In this document: in pieces, positions 1 to 8,240 of the stretch
Layout: the number at the start of each line of letters is the position of its first letter
Position numbering within the stretch: position 1 is the stretch's first letter
Source of the DNA: Pseudomonas sp. RIT-PI-r
GTDB taxonomy: Bacteria; Pseudomonadota; Gammaproteobacteria; Pseudomonadales; Pseudomonadaceae
Assembly: GCF_001297015.1 (NCBI RefSeq)
Contig: NZ_LIGE01000029.1
Span: 86,214-150,213, forward strand
Direction of reading: 5' to 3'
DNA length: 64,000 bases
The notes under the pieces: generated by a model
Database searches by the model: none
Seen by the model: the letters and a program-made list of their open reading frames with translations, nothing else
What the model was told of the DNA's origin: nothing
Translations under genes and position numbers: made by a program

Positions 1-2
1 AG

Positions 3-977
3 GCCGAAGACTGGGTGCCGATGGACGGCCCCACGATCAACCCGCTCAACCGTGACCCGATCAGCGAGCCGCTGGACGTCGGTATCCGTTGCATCAACGG
101 TTTGCTGACGGTCGGTCGTGGCCAGCGTCTGGGCCTGTTCGCCGGTACCGGTGTCGGTAAGTCGGTGTTGCTGGGCATGATGACCCGCTTCACCGAAGCC
201 GACATTATCGTCGTTGGCCTGATCGGTGAACGGGGTCGCGAAGTCAAGGAATTCATCGAGCACAGCCTCGGTGAAGAAGGCCTCAAACGTTCCGTGGTGG
301 TTGCCTCGCCGGCGGATGACGCGCCGTTGATGCGTTTGCGCGCGGCGATGTACTGCACGCGCATCGCCGAGTATTTCCGCGACAAGGGCAAGAACGTCCT
401 GTTGCTGATGGACTCGCTGACCCGTTTCGCTCAGGCCCAGCGGGAAATCGCCCTGGCCATCGGCGAGCCGCCAGCGACCAAGGGTTATCCGCCGTCGGTA
501 TTCGCCAAGCTGCCGAAACTGGTGGAGCGCGCCGGTAATGCGGAGAAGGGCGGTGGTTCGATCACCGCGTTCTATACCGTGTTGTCCGAGGGCGATGACC
601 AGCAGGACCCGATTGCCGACTCGGCGCGAGGCGTACTCGACGGCCACATCGTGCTGTCCCGGCGTCTGGCCGAGGAAGGGCACTATCCGGCCATCGACAT
701 CGAAGCGTCGATCAGCCGGGTGATGCCGGCGGTGGTTTCGCCGGAGCACATGCAGCGTGCGCAGTATTTCAAACAACTGTGGTCGCGTTATCAGCAGAGT
801 CGTGACCTGATCAGTGTCGGCGCCTATGTGGCCGGCGGCGACCGTGAAACCGACGTGGCGATTTCCCTGCAACCGCAGTTAGTCCGCTATCAGCGTCAGG
901 GCCTCAACGACAAAATCAACATGGGCGAAAGTCAGGCCTATCTCGAAACGCTGTTCGCACCTGCGGCGGGCGGTTAA
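3..977 (+). CDS. fliI: Flagellar export ATPase FliI (5' end outside the window)
   Basis: ATPase of the flagellar type III export apparatus; it forms a hexamer at the cytoplasmic face of the export gate and works with FliH and FliJ to feed substrates into the channel. The frame is open from the window edge, so the N-terminal part is missing; about 324 residues are visible. The P-loop GTGVGKS and the following LLLMDSLTRFAQAQREIAL stretch are typical of the F1-beta-like FliI/YscN family. fliJ follows after 6 bp. Identification is secure; only the true start is unseen. Confidence 0.97.
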   Translation, partial: AEDWVPMDGPTINPLNRDPISEPLDVGIRCINGLLTVGRGQRLGLFAGTGVGKSVLLGMMTRFTEADIIVVGLIGERGREVKEFIEHSLGEEGLKRSVVVASPADDAPLMRLRAAMYCTRIAEYFRDKGKNVLLLMDSLTRFAQAQREIALAIGEPPATKGYPPSVFAKLPKLVERAGNAEKGGGSITAFYTVLSEGDDQQDPIADSARGVLDGHIVLSRRLAEEGHYPAIDIEASISRVMPAVVSPEHMQRAQYFKQLWSRYQQSRDLISVGAYVAGGDRETDVAISLQPQLVRYQRQGLNDKINMGESQAYLETLFAPAAGG

Positions 978-983
978 CCGCTC

Positions 984-1436
984 ATGGCCGCCGTCAGTCG
1001 AGCCGCGCGTCTGGCGCCGGTGGTGGACATGGCTGAAAAAGCCGAGAAAACCGCTGTGCAGCGGCTGGGTTACTTTCAGGGGCAAGTGAAGGTCGCAGAA
1101 AGCAAGCTGGCCGACCTCAATGCCTTTCGTCTGGACTACTCCGAGCAATGGATCGTGCGCGGCGCCACCGGCGTGACCGGCCAATGGTTGCTGGGTTTTC
1201 AGGGCTTTCTGGCGCAGCTCGACACCGCCGTCGATCAGCAACGGCAGAGCCTGAACTGGCACCAGAAGAATCTGGACAACGCGCGTGAGGCCTGGCAACA
1301 GGCATTCGCCAAAGTCGAAGGCCTGCGCAAACTGGTGCAGCGCTACCGTGAAGAGGCGCAACGCCTCGAAGACAAGCGCGAGCAGAAGCTGCTTGATGAA
1401 CTGTCGCAGCGATTGCCCCGACAGAATCCGTTCTGA
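984..1436 (+). CDS. fliJ: Flagellar export chaperone FliJ
   Basis: Small coiled-coil protein of 150 residues that acts as the stalk of the FliI ATPase ring and as an escort for export chaperones. The sequence is rich in Ala, Gln, Glu, Lys and Leu with heptad-like spacing over most of its length, as expected for an antiparallel coiled coil. It begins 6 bp after fliI and is followed by a REP repeat that ends this transcription segment. Family sequence is poorly conserved, so the call rests on size, helical composition and position. Confidence 0.93.
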   Translation: MAAVSRAARLAPVVDMAEKAEKTAVQRLGYFQGQVKVAESKLADLNAFRLDYSEQWIVRGATGVTGQWLLGFQGFLAQLDTAVDQQRQSLNWHQKNLDNAREAWQQAFAKVEGLRKLVQRYREEAQRLEDKREQKLLDELSQRLPRQNPF

Positions 1437-1441
1437 AACAA

Positions 1442-1510
1442 AAATCAAAAGATCGCAGCCTTCGGCAGGGGATCGGTGTAGGAGCTGCCGAAGGCTGCGA
1501 TCTTTTGATC
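1442..1510. repeat. REP repeat, class A inverted pair
   Basis: Two facing copies of a short palindromic unit carrying GGAGCTGCCGAAGGCTGCGA. They lie just after fliJ and could fold into a long hairpin, which may attenuate transcription or protect the upstream mRNA. Related pairs occur at about 24867, 26902 and 47842. Confidence 0.85.
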
Positions 1511-1584
1511 TGGCTTCCTGACCTTGCCCCAACCCTGTCCAGATGCTAAACCTTGTACACGTTCGTCAATGACAAGGAAGCCAG
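1510..1584 (+). promoter_or_regulatory. Leader with inverted repeat covering the RBS of the STAS gene
   Basis: CTGGCTTCCT at 1510-1519 is perfectly complementary to AGGAAGCCAG at 1575-1584. The right arm contains the AAGGA ribosome-binding site of the gene starting at 1588. Pairing would hide that site behind a roughly 55-nt loop. The left arm abuts the REP repeat. This is a sequence observation; a regulatory role is inference. Confidence 0.35.
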
Positions 1585-1587
1585 TCA

Positions 1588-1893
1588 ATGTCAGTCGTTG
1601 CAGAAGTATCTCCGGATGGTCAAAAACTGACGATTTCGGTCAAGGGGCGGTTCGATTTCGGGCGCCATCAGGAATTTCGCGAGTCTTATGAGCGGCTCGA
1701 CAGGAAACCAGAATCCATTGTGGTCGATCTGAAAGAAGCCACCTACCTCGACAGCTCGGCACTGGGCATGTTGCTCCTGCTGCGCGATCACGCCGGCGGC
1801 GATAACTCGGACGTGCGAGTCGTCAACAGCAGCTCCGACGTGAAAAAGATCCTCGCCATCTCCAATTTCGACAAACTCTTCGACATCAGTTGA
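1588..1893 (+). CDS. STAS-domain anti-sigma factor antagonist (HsbA-like)
   Basis: A 101-residue single STAS domain. The phosphorylatable serine motif YLDSSALGMLL sits at residues 54-64, so Ser56 or Ser57 would be switched by phosphorylation. The next gene carries a PP2C phosphatase and a histidine-kinase-like ATPase domain, the classical partners of such proteins. In P. aeruginosa the HsbR/HsbA pair links this kind of switch to the anti-sigma factor FlgM and to biofilm formation; orthology here is inferred from domain order and the flagellar context, not proved. An AAGGA site precedes the ATG. Confidence 0.85.
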   Translation: MSVVAEVSPDGQKLTISVKGRFDFGRHQEFRESYERLDRKPESIVVDLKEATYLDSSALGMLLLLRDHAGGDNSDVRVVNSSSDVKKILAISNFDKLFDIS

Positions 1894-1898
1894 CGGCC

Positions 1899-3602
1899 AT
1901 GCAGGTGCAAGAGCCGCTGACGATCCTGATCGCCGAAGACAGCGCCGCCGATCGCTTATTGCTGTCGACCATCGTTCGTCGCCAGGGCCACGAAGTCCTG
2001 ACGGCGGCCAACGGTGCCGAAGCGCTCGATCTGTTTCGCCAACAGCGACCCGATCTGGTGCTGATGGACGCGATGATGCCGGTGATGGACGGCTTCGAGG
2101 CCGCGCGGCAGATCAAGGCGCTGGCGGGCGAGACGCTGGTGCCGATCATCTTCCTCACCTCGCTCACTGAAAGCGAAGCGCTGGTGCGTTGTCTGGATGC
2201 CGGCGGCGACGACTTTCTGGCGAAGCCCTACAACCAAGTGATCCTTGCCGCCAAAATCAAGGCGATGGACCGCTTGCGCCGGTTACAGGCGACCGTGCTG
2301 CAGCAGCGCGATCTGATTGCCAAACACCACGATTACCTGCTCAACGAACAGCGCGTGGCCAAAGCGGTGTTCGACAAGGTTGCGCACTCCGGCTGCCTCA
2401 GTGCACCGAACATCCGTTATCTGCAATCGCCTTACGCGCTGTTCAACGGTGACTTGTTGCTGGCGGCGTACACCCCGGCCGGCGACATGCATGTGCTGCT
2501 CGGCGACTTCACCGGCCATGGGTTGCCGGCTGCGGTCGGCGCGATGCCGTTGGCCGAAGTGTTCTACGGCATGACCGCCAAGGGCTACGGCCTCGCCGAA
2601 ACCCTGCGCGAGATGAACGCCAAGCTCAAGCGCATCCTGCCGGTGGACATGTTCTGCTGCGCGACGCTGCTGTGCCTGAGTTCTCAACGGCGCTCGGTCG
2701 AAGTGTGGAATGGCGGCATGCCCGACGGCTATCTGCACCGGATCGCCACGGGCGAGCGCGTGCCGTTGGCCGCGCGGCATCTGCCGTTGGGAGTGCTCAG
2801 CCCCCAAGCGTTCGACGATTGCACTGAAGTTCATCCGATGGCAGTCGGTGACCGGGTTTTCCTGTTGTCCGACGGGGTGATCGACACCAGCGATGCCAGT
2901 GATCAATTGTTCGGCGTCGAGCGCTTGCAGCAGGTGTTCGCCGCCAACCGCGAGCCGGATCGCTTGTTCGAGGACATCGAGCAGGCACTGCGGGATTTTC
3001 GCGGCGAGGCGCGCGATGACGTCAGCATGGTCGAGGTCAGCCTGTTGGAGCCGGCGCAGGTCAAGCCCTCGGCACCGGTGTATTCCGACAGCGGCCAGTC
3101 GTGCCCGCTGGACTGGTCGGTAAGCTTCGAGTTTTGCGGCGCCACGCTCAAACGTTTCAATCCGTTGCCGTACCTGCTGCAGTTGCTGCTTGAGGTGCAT
3201 GGATTGCGGGCGCAGAGTGGTGCTTTGTACAGCGTGCTGGCGGAGTTGTATTCCAATGCGCTCGAGCACGGCGTGCTCGGGCTGGATTCCAGTCTCAAGC
3301 GCGATGCGGCGGGTTTCGCTCGCTACTATCAGCAGCGCAACGATCGGCTGGAGGCGTTGCAGGACGGTTTCGTGCGCGTGCATTTGCAGGTGCAGCCGCA
3401 GGGCGACGGCGGTCGTCTGGTGATTCGGGTGGACGACAGTGGTAAGGGCTTCGATGTGGCGCGGGTGATGGATCGACCGCTGGACGGTGTCCGTTTGTCG
3501 GGACGTGGTGTCAGCCTGGTCCGGCAATTGGGGCGCAACGCCAGTTGGTCGGACGAAGGTCGTAGTGCCCGCGTGGAGTTTTCCTGGGAGGTTCAGGCAT
3601 AA
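1899..3602 (+). CDS. Response regulator with PP2C phosphatase and anti-sigma ATPase domains (HsbR-like)
   Basis: A three-domain protein of about 567 residues. An N-terminal receiver (residues about 8-125) has the phospho-acceptor context LVLMDAMMPVMDG. A central SpoIIE/PP2C phosphatase carries LLGDFTGHGLPAAVGAMP and FLLSDGVIDT metal-binding motifs. The C-terminal HATPase_c region has LYSNALEHG and VDDSGKGF. It can therefore both phosphorylate and dephosphorylate a STAS partner, presumably the protein encoded just upstream. A TTG at 1890 overlapping the upstream stop is an alternative start; ATG 1899 was chosen. Translation is probably coupled, as no clear ribosome-binding site is seen. Confidence 0.88.
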   Translation: MQVQEPLTILIAEDSAADRLLLSTIVRRQGHEVLTAANGAEALDLFRQQRPDLVLMDAMMPVMDGFEAARQIKALAGETLVPIIFLTSLTESEALVRCLDAGGDDFLAKPYNQVILAAKIKAMDRLRRLQATVLQQRDLIAKHHDYLLNEQRVAKAVFDKVAHSGCLSAPNIRYLQSPYALFNGDLLLAAYTPAGDMHVLLGDFTGHGLPAAVGAMPLAEVFYGMTAKGYGLAETLREMNAKLKRILPVDMFCCATLLCLSSQRRSVEVWNGGMPDGYLHRIATGERVPLAARHLPLGVLSPQAFDDCTEVHPMAVGDRVFLLSDGVIDTSDASDQLFGVERLQQVFAANREPDRLFEDIEQALRDFRGEARDDVSMVEVSLLEPAQVKPSAPVYSDSGQSCPLDWSVSFEFCGATLKRFNPLPYLLQLLLEVHGLRAQSGALYSVLAELYSNALEHGVLGLDSSLKRDAAGFARYYQQRNDRLEALQDGFVRVHLQVQPQGDGGRLVIRVDDSGKGFDVARVMDRPLDGVRLSGRGVSLVRQLGRNASWSDEGRSARVEFSWEVQA

Positions 3603-3633
3603 TCCGCGCAATTCTTGATCAAGGAGTGAACAA

Positions 3634-3981
3634 GTGGCTGACACACATATTGATCGCGAGGCGCTCAGCGTACTGCGCGAAGTCATGGAGGAGGGTTATC
3701 CGGAGCTTCTGGATACCTTTCTGGCGGATTCCGAAAGTCGCTTGGGCGAGTTGCAAAAGACCTCTGATGCCAAGGTGTTGTCGGAAGTTGCCCATAGTTT
3801 CAAGGGCAGCGCCAGCAACATGGGCGCTGTCCGTTTGGCGGCACTCTGCCAGGAACTCGAATCGGACGCCAAAGACAAGAGTCCGGCGGAAATAGTCAAA
3901 CTGGTCGCTGAGATCAGTGGCGAATTTGCTGAAGTTCGCCCGGTTTACGAAAGCGAAAAACGTCCCGCTCACACCCACTGA
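3634..3981 (+). CDS. Hpt phosphotransfer protein
   Basis: A 115-residue single histidine phosphotransfer domain. The phospho-accepting histidine is His54 in AHSFKGSASNMG. It begins with GTG seven bases after a good AAGGAG site. It most likely relays phosphate from an unlinked hybrid kinase to the receiver of the upstream PP2C regulator, giving a complete Hpt to receiver/phosphatase to STAS chain inside the flagellar cluster. The source kinase is not in this window. Confidence 0.88.
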   Translation: MADTHIDREALSVLREVMEEGYPELLDTFLADSESRLGELQKTSDAKVLSEVAHSFKGSASNMGAVRLAALCQELESDAKDKSPAEIVKLVAEISGEFAEVRPVYESEKRPAHTH

Positions 3982-4019
3982 TCCCGCCGTCCGGCGCTTT
4001 TCTCAAGCGCCGGACAAAA

Positions 4020-4036
4020 CTGGCCCGGCACTTGCA
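4020..4036 (+). promoter_or_regulatory. Sigma-54 promoter of fliK
   Basis: CTGGCCCGGCACTTGCA has GG at 4022-4023 and GC at 4034-4035, separated by exactly 10 bp, close to the RpoN consensus TGGCAC-N5-TTGC. It lies about 50 bp before the fliK start. In P. aeruginosa fliK belongs to the RpoN/FleR-dependent class, which agrees. Confidence 0.75.
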
Positions 4037-4085
4037 GATATCTCCGCAACTGTACCTACGATCCCAGTGCAGCGGAGACCGTTTC

Positions 4086-5450
4086 ATGCCTGCGACCCCC
4101 AACATCCTTCTTCAAAACGCCGCTCAGGCCAAGGCGCAAGCCGCTTCTGCCAAAACGTCGGCGATGGCCGTAGACACCGGGGATAAAGCCTCAAGCTTCG
4201 CGAAAGTGTTCGCCGATCAGGGGTCGAGCAAGCCTGTTGCAGCCGCTGACAATTCGCCCAAGTCGCCGCGCGACAAGGGCGCTGACAACAGCGGTAAAAA
4301 GGACGTTGGCCAGGATCCATCTGCCGCTGCGCAACCGGCGGTTGCCGATAGCGGCAACGACTTGCCAGCCGATAAAACCGCCGCGAGCGATGACACCACC
4401 GCCAGCAGCGACGACAGCACGGACACTTCTCAGCCGGCAGTGGTTGATGCCGCACCCGTTGACCCGACACTCGATCCGGCATTGGCAATCGCTGTGCAGC
4501 CGGTGACCACGCCGCCCGTGGTGCCGACCCCGGTTGCCGCCGCCCAGCCTGAAACTGACCCCCCTGCGCTCGCCGCATTGCCGAGCGTGGTCAAAGACCC
4601 GGCGCCTGCCACTGACAGTGATTTCGATCCTTCGGCGGACCCCCTCGACTCGCTGCCAGTGGTGCGTATGGCGATGGAGCAGGGCGGGCATATTTCCGCT
4701 GCCAGCCAGGCGCAACCGAAAGCCTCGCCGGCTCAGGCTCAGGCCGACGGTGAGCTGACGGCGGCGCAGAATTTTGCGGCCGGCATGGCCGGTATGCTCG
4801 ACGTGCAAGCCGACAAGGACAGCACCAGTCAGGGCGGTGACAAGGCTTTCAGTGGTTTGATCGATGACGGTCTCAAAGACCTCAAGACTGCGACCAGCGA
4901 TACCCGTGTCGATGACTTCGCCAACCGTCTGGCGGCACTGACTCAGGCCGCGACACCGAAGACCGCCAACGCGGTACCGGTGAATCAACCAATTGCCATG
5001 CATCAGAGCGGCTGGACCGAAGAAGTGGTCAACCGCGTCATGTATCTGTCGAGCGCCAATCTGAAGGCGGCGGACATTCAATTGCAGCCGGCCGAACTCG
5101 GGCGTCTGGATATCCGCGTGAACATGGTGCCGGATCAGCAGACACAGGTGACCTTCATGAGCGCGCATCCAAGTGTGCGCGAAGCACTTGACGGCCAGAT
5201 GCATCGCCTGCGTGACATGTTCAACCAGCAGGGCATGGGCCAGGTTGACGTCAATGTCTCCGACCAGAGCCGTGGCTGGCAGGGCCAGCAAGGCCAGGAG
5301 CAGGCGCAGCAGGGCCAGAGTGGCCGCACCAGCGCGGCCGGCGGTCGCCTCGATTCGGCGGATGAAGAATTGGCGCCTGCCGCCATTGCTGAAGCCGCTG
5401 CTCAAACCACCAGCGTGATCGGCAGCAGCGCGGTCGACTATTACGCCTGA
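4086..5450 (+). CDS. fliK: Flagellar hook-length control protein FliK
   Basis: Secreted molecular ruler that measures the hook and triggers the substrate-specificity switch in FlhB. The 454-residue protein has a long low-complexity Ala/Pro/Asp/Ser region, expected for an extended ruler. It is followed by the compact C-terminal Flg_hook domain with LQLQPAELGRLDIRV and VTFMSAHPSVREAL, and a Gln/Gly-rich tail. ATG 4086 was preferred over the upstream in-frame TTG because an AGCGGAG site lies 8 bp before it and because the sigma-54 promoter would overlap the longer form. Confidence 0.93.
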   Translation: MPATPNILLQNAAQAKAQAASAKTSAMAVDTGDKASSFAKVFADQGSSKPVAAADNSPKSPRDKGADNSGKKDVGQDPSAAAQPAVADSGNDLPADKTAASDDTTASSDDSTDTSQPAVVDAAPVDPTLDPALAIAVQPVTTPPVVPTPVAAAQPETDPPALAALPSVVKDPAPATDSDFDPSADPLDSLPVVRMAMEQGGHISAASQAQPKASPAQAQADGELTAAQNFAAGMAGMLDVQADKDSTSQGGDKAFSGLIDDGLKDLKTATSDTRVDDFANRLAALTQAATPKTANAVPVNQPIAMHQSGWTEEVVNRVMYLSSANLKAADIQLQPAELGRLDIRVNMVPDQQTQVTFMSAHPSVREALDGQMHRLRDMFNQQGMGQVDVNVSDQSRGWQGQQGQEQAQQGQSGRTSAAGGRLDSADEELAPAAIAEAAAQTTSVIGSSAVDYYA

Positions 5451-5462
5451 TCAAATCAAGAG

Positions 5463-5692
5463 CCTCTCACCCTAGCCCTCTCCCAGAGGGAGAGGGGACT
5501 GATCGGGGGGTGCTCGGGACGTGCGCCGACCGGTTACTTCTGCTGTGAATCCACAATCGACTCGGTCTTTCAGGTCGATGTCTCACTACTTCTGCTGTAA
5601 ATCCATAATCGACTCAGTCTTTGAGGTCGATGTTTGACGTCTGACACCTCGGTCGGCCCCCTCTCCCTCCGGGAGAGGGCTGGGGTGAGGGT
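5463..5692. repeat. Composite palindromic repeat, class E, with duplicated core
   Basis: Outer arms contain the motif AGCCCTCTCCC/GGGAGAGGG in opposite orientation (5463-5500 and 5655-5692). Between them is a core present twice in tandem (5536-5581 and 5588-5633, period 52, a few mismatches). The same core occurs once, inverted, inside another class E element near 40872. No gene is seen in the fliK-fliL gap other than this element and the fliL promoter. Confidence 0.85.
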
Positions 5693-5732
5693 GCCTTTGA
5701 CTTTAGCGTTGTCTCCACCATCACTGACACTT

Positions 5733-5749
5733 CTGGCATAACACTTGCT
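5733..5749 (+). promoter_or_regulatory. Sigma-54 promoter of the fliLMNOPQR-flhB operon
   Basis: TCTGGCATAACACTTGC has GG at 5735-5736 and GC at 5747-5748 with the exact 10-bp spacing and near-consensus flanks. The fliL start is 51 bp beyond the GC. FleQ/RpoN control of fliL is known in Pseudomonas. Confidence 0.85.
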
Positions 5750-5799
5750 CTTGCCTTGCCGTGCGACTGTGAAAACCCGATTAGTGACGGATTATTGGC

Positions 5800-6303
5800 A
5801 TGGCGAAGAGCGAAACAGCAGCAGTGAAAGACCCCGCAACCAAAGGCAAACTCAAGCTGATCATTGTGATCGTGCTGGCATTGCTATTGGCCATTGGTGC
5901 ATCCGTGGGGGCGACCTGGTTCTTCATGCACAGTGCCCAGAGCAAGCCTGCCGAGGCCGCCGATGCAGCGCCCGTCGGCAAGCAACCGGCGATTTTCGAG
6001 CCGATGGCGCCGGCGTTTGTCGCCAACTACAACCAGAACGGTCGTCAGCGCTACATGCAGGTGAGCCTCACCATGCTGGCGCGTAACCAGGCCGATCTGG
6101 ACGCGCTCAAAGTGCACATGCCGGTGATCCGCAACAACCTGGTAATGCTCTTCTCCGGTCAGGATTTCGCCACACTGGCGACCCCGGTCGGCCAGGAGAT
6201 GTTGCGCCAGAAGGCCACAGCCAGCGTCCAGGAAGTGGCGCAGAAAGAGCTGGGCAAAGTGGTGATCGAACAGTTGCTTTTCACTAATTTCGTACTGCAG
6301 TAG
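5800..6303 (+). CDS. fliL: Flagellar basal-body protein FliL
   Basis: Single-pass inner-membrane protein of 167 residues that associates with the stator and supports torque and swarming. A cytoplasmic N-terminus rich in Lys is followed by one membrane helix at about residues 21-46 (LIIVIVLALLLAIGASVGAT) and a periplasmic domain. First gene of the fliLMNOPQR-flhB operon under the sigma-54 promoter at 5733. The next gene starts 9 bp later. Confidence 0.95.
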   Translation: MAKSETAAVKDPATKGKLKLIIVIVLALLLAIGASVGATWFFMHSAQSKPAEAADAAPVGKQPAIFEPMAPAFVANYNQNGRQRYMQVSLTMLARNQADLDALKVHMPVIRNNLVMLFSGQDFATLATPVGQEMLRQKATASVQEVAQKELGKVVIEQLLFTNFVLQ

Positions 6304-6312
6304 GAACACGAC

Positions 6313-7281
6313 ATGGCCGTGCAGGATCTGCTGTCCCAGGATGAAATCGACGCGCTGTTGCATGGCGTCGACGATGGTCTGGTACAGACCGATAACGCTG
6401 CCGAACCCGGCAGTGTCAAAAGCTACGACCTGACCAGCCAGGATCGCATCGTCCGTGGACGCATGCCGACTCTGGAAATGATCAACGAGCGTTTTGCCCG
6501 TTACACCCGCATCAGCATGTTCAACATGCTGCGCCGCTCGGCGGACGTTGCCGTCGGTGGCGTACAGGTGATGAAGTTCGGCGAATACGTGCACTCGCTG
6601 TACGTACCGACCAGCCTCAATCTGGTCAAGATCAAGCCGTTGCGCGGCACCGCGCTGTTCATCCTTGACGCCAAACTGGTGTTCAAACTGGTGGACAACT
6701 TCTTCGGTGGCGACGGCCGTCACGCCAAGATCGAAGGGCGTGAATTCACCCCGACCGAACTGCGCGTGGTGCGCATGGTGCTGGAACAGGCTTTCGTCGA
6801 TTTGAAAGAAGCCTGGCAGGCAATCATGGAAGTCAATTTCGAGTACATCAACTCGGAAGTGAACCCGGCCATGGCCAACATCGTCGGCCCGAGCGAAGCG
6901 ATTGTGGTGTCGACCTTCCACATCGAACTCGATGGCGGTGGCGGCGACCTGCACGTGACCATGCCGTACTCGATGATCGAGCCGGTGCGTGAAATGCTCG
7001 ATGCCGGTTTCCAGTCCGACCTCGACGATCAGGACGAGCGCTGGGTCAACGCCCTGCGTCAGGACGTGCTCGATGTCGACGTGCCGATCGGCGCCACCGT
7101 CGCTCGCCGCCAGTTGAAGTTGCGCGACATCCTGCACATGCAACCGGGGGATGTGATCCCGGTCGAGATGCCGGACGAAATGATCATGCGCGCCAACGGC
7201 GTGCCGGCCTTCAAGGTCAAGATGGGCTCGCACAAAGGCAATCTCGCGTTGCAAGTGATCGAGCCGATCGAGCGTCGCTGA
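6313..7281 (+). CDS. fliM: Flagellar motor switch protein FliM
   Basis: C-ring component of 322 residues that binds phosphorylated CheY and controls rotation direction. The N-terminal CheY-P binding peptide LLSQDEIDALLHGV is at residues 6-19. The middle domain and the C-terminal SpoA/FliN-like domain are complete, and the length is normal for the family. Linked tightly to fliL and fliN. Confidence 0.97.
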   Translation: MAVQDLLSQDEIDALLHGVDDGLVQTDNAAEPGSVKSYDLTSQDRIVRGRMPTLEMINERFARYTRISMFNMLRRSADVAVGGVQVMKFGEYVHSLYVPTSLNLVKIKPLRGTALFILDAKLVFKLVDNFFGGDGRHAKIEGREFTPTELRVVRMVLEQAFVDLKEAWQAIMEVNFEYINSEVNPAMANIVGPSEAIVVSTFHIELDGGGGDLHVTMPYSMIEPVREMLDAGFQSDLDDQDERWVNALRQDVLDVDVPIGATVARRQLKLRDILHMQPGDVIPVEMPDEMIMRANGVPAFKVKMGSHKGNLALQVIEPIERR

Positions 7282-7334
7282 AGCGGCGCCACACCCCTTT
7301 TTGCATTAACTGAATTGTTGCCCGCCGAGGACAC

Positions 7335-7787
7335 ATGATGAACGACGATATGAACGCCCAGGACGACCAGGCACTGGCTGACGAATGGGCTGCGGCCCTG
7401 GAAGAAACCGGTGATGGTCAAGCTGACATCGACGCACTGCTGGCGGCCGACGCGGCCAGCGGCTCGCGTCTGCCGATGGAAGAGTTCGGCAGCGTGCCGA
7501 AAAATAACGATCCAGTGACGCTGGATGGTCCGAACCTGGACGTCATCCTCGACATCCCGGTATCGATCTCGATGGAAGTGGGCAGCACTGACATCAACAT
7601 CCGCAACCTGCTGCAACTCAACCAGGGTTCGGTGATCGAGCTCGATCGTCTGGCTGGTGAGCCACTGGACGTGCTGGTCAATGGCACGCTGATCGCGCAC
7701 GGCGAAGTGGTTGTGGTCAACGAGAAGTTCGGCATCCGCCTGACTGACGTGATCAGCCCAAGCGAACGCATCAAGAAGCTGCGCTGA
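7335..7787 (+). CDS. fliN: Flagellar motor switch protein FliN
   Basis: C-ring subunit of 150 residues. The C-terminal SpoA domain (LDVILDIPVSISMEVGSTDINIRN onward) is preceded by an acidic N-terminal extension of about 65 residues, usual in Pseudomonas. ATG 7335 is followed directly by a second ATG at 7338, so the first residue could be either. fliO begins immediately after the stop codon. Confidence 0.97.
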   Translation: MMNDDMNAQDDQALADEWAAALEETGDGQADIDALLAADAASGSRLPMEEFGSVPKNNDPVTLDGPNLDVILDIPVSISMEVGSTDINIRNLLQLNQGSVIELDRLAGEPLDVLVNGTLIAHGEVVVVNEKFGIRLTDVISPSERIKKLR

Positions 7788-8240
7788 GTGAAAAGGTTTC
7801 TCTGGGCTCTGTTGGCCTTGCCGCTGAGCGTGCTGGCTGCTGAGCCGTCGACAGCCACGACAGTGCCTGCCGCTACCGCGCCGATGGTGACCAGCGGCGT
7901 GGCCGGGCAATTGACGCAACTGGTGTTCGGCCTGCTGCTGGTGCTGGGGGTGATTTTTTTCCTCGCCTGGCTGTTGCGTCGCGTGCAGCAGGCGGGTCCT
8001 GCCGGCAAGGGGCAGGTGATCGAGCTGATCGGATCGCGTGCACTGAGTCCGCGTGACCGCTTGCTGCTGGTCCAGGTCGGCAACGAGCAGATCCTGCTCG
8101 GGCTCAGCCCCGGCACCATCACCGCGCTGCATGTGCTCAAGGAACCGGTCGACGTGCCTGCGACCAGTGAAAAAGCGACCCCGGAATTTGCCCAGCAGCT
8201 GCTGAAGATTCTCGGCAAGGATCAGAAGGATACGAAGTAA
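7788..8240 (+). CDS. fliO: Flagellar export gate assembly protein FliO
   Basis: Small bitopic membrane protein of 150 residues that stabilises FliP during assembly of the export gate. It starts with GTG directly at the fliN stop. A signal-like segment (MKRFLWALLALPLSVLA) precedes a transmembrane helix (FGLLLVLGVIFFLAWLL), with a cytoplasmic FliO domain after it. It overlaps fliP by one base, so translation is coupled. Confidence 0.93.
   Translation: MKRFLWALLALPLSVLAAEPSTATTVPAATAPMVTSGVAGQLTQLVFGLLLVLGVIFFLAWLLRRVQQAGPAGKGQVIELIGSRALSPRDRLLLVQVGNEQILLGLSPGTITALHVLKEPVDVPATSEKATPEFAQQLLKILGKDQKDTK

Noticed and set aside
2283..3686. Long minus-strand open frame opposite the receiver/PP2C gene
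   Set aside because: It is antisense to a protein with clear domains, is rich in His/Gln/Arg as expected from the shadow of a high-GC gene, and has no ribosome-binding site.
5536..5633. CRISPR-like or attC-like repeat between fliK and fliL
   Set aside because: Two copies of a 46-bp core inside palindromic arms match a dispersed composite REP element found elsewhere in the window.
5884..7254. Minus-strand frame opposite fliL and fliM
   Set aside because: His/Gln/Asp/Val-rich shadow of two well-supported flagellar genes.
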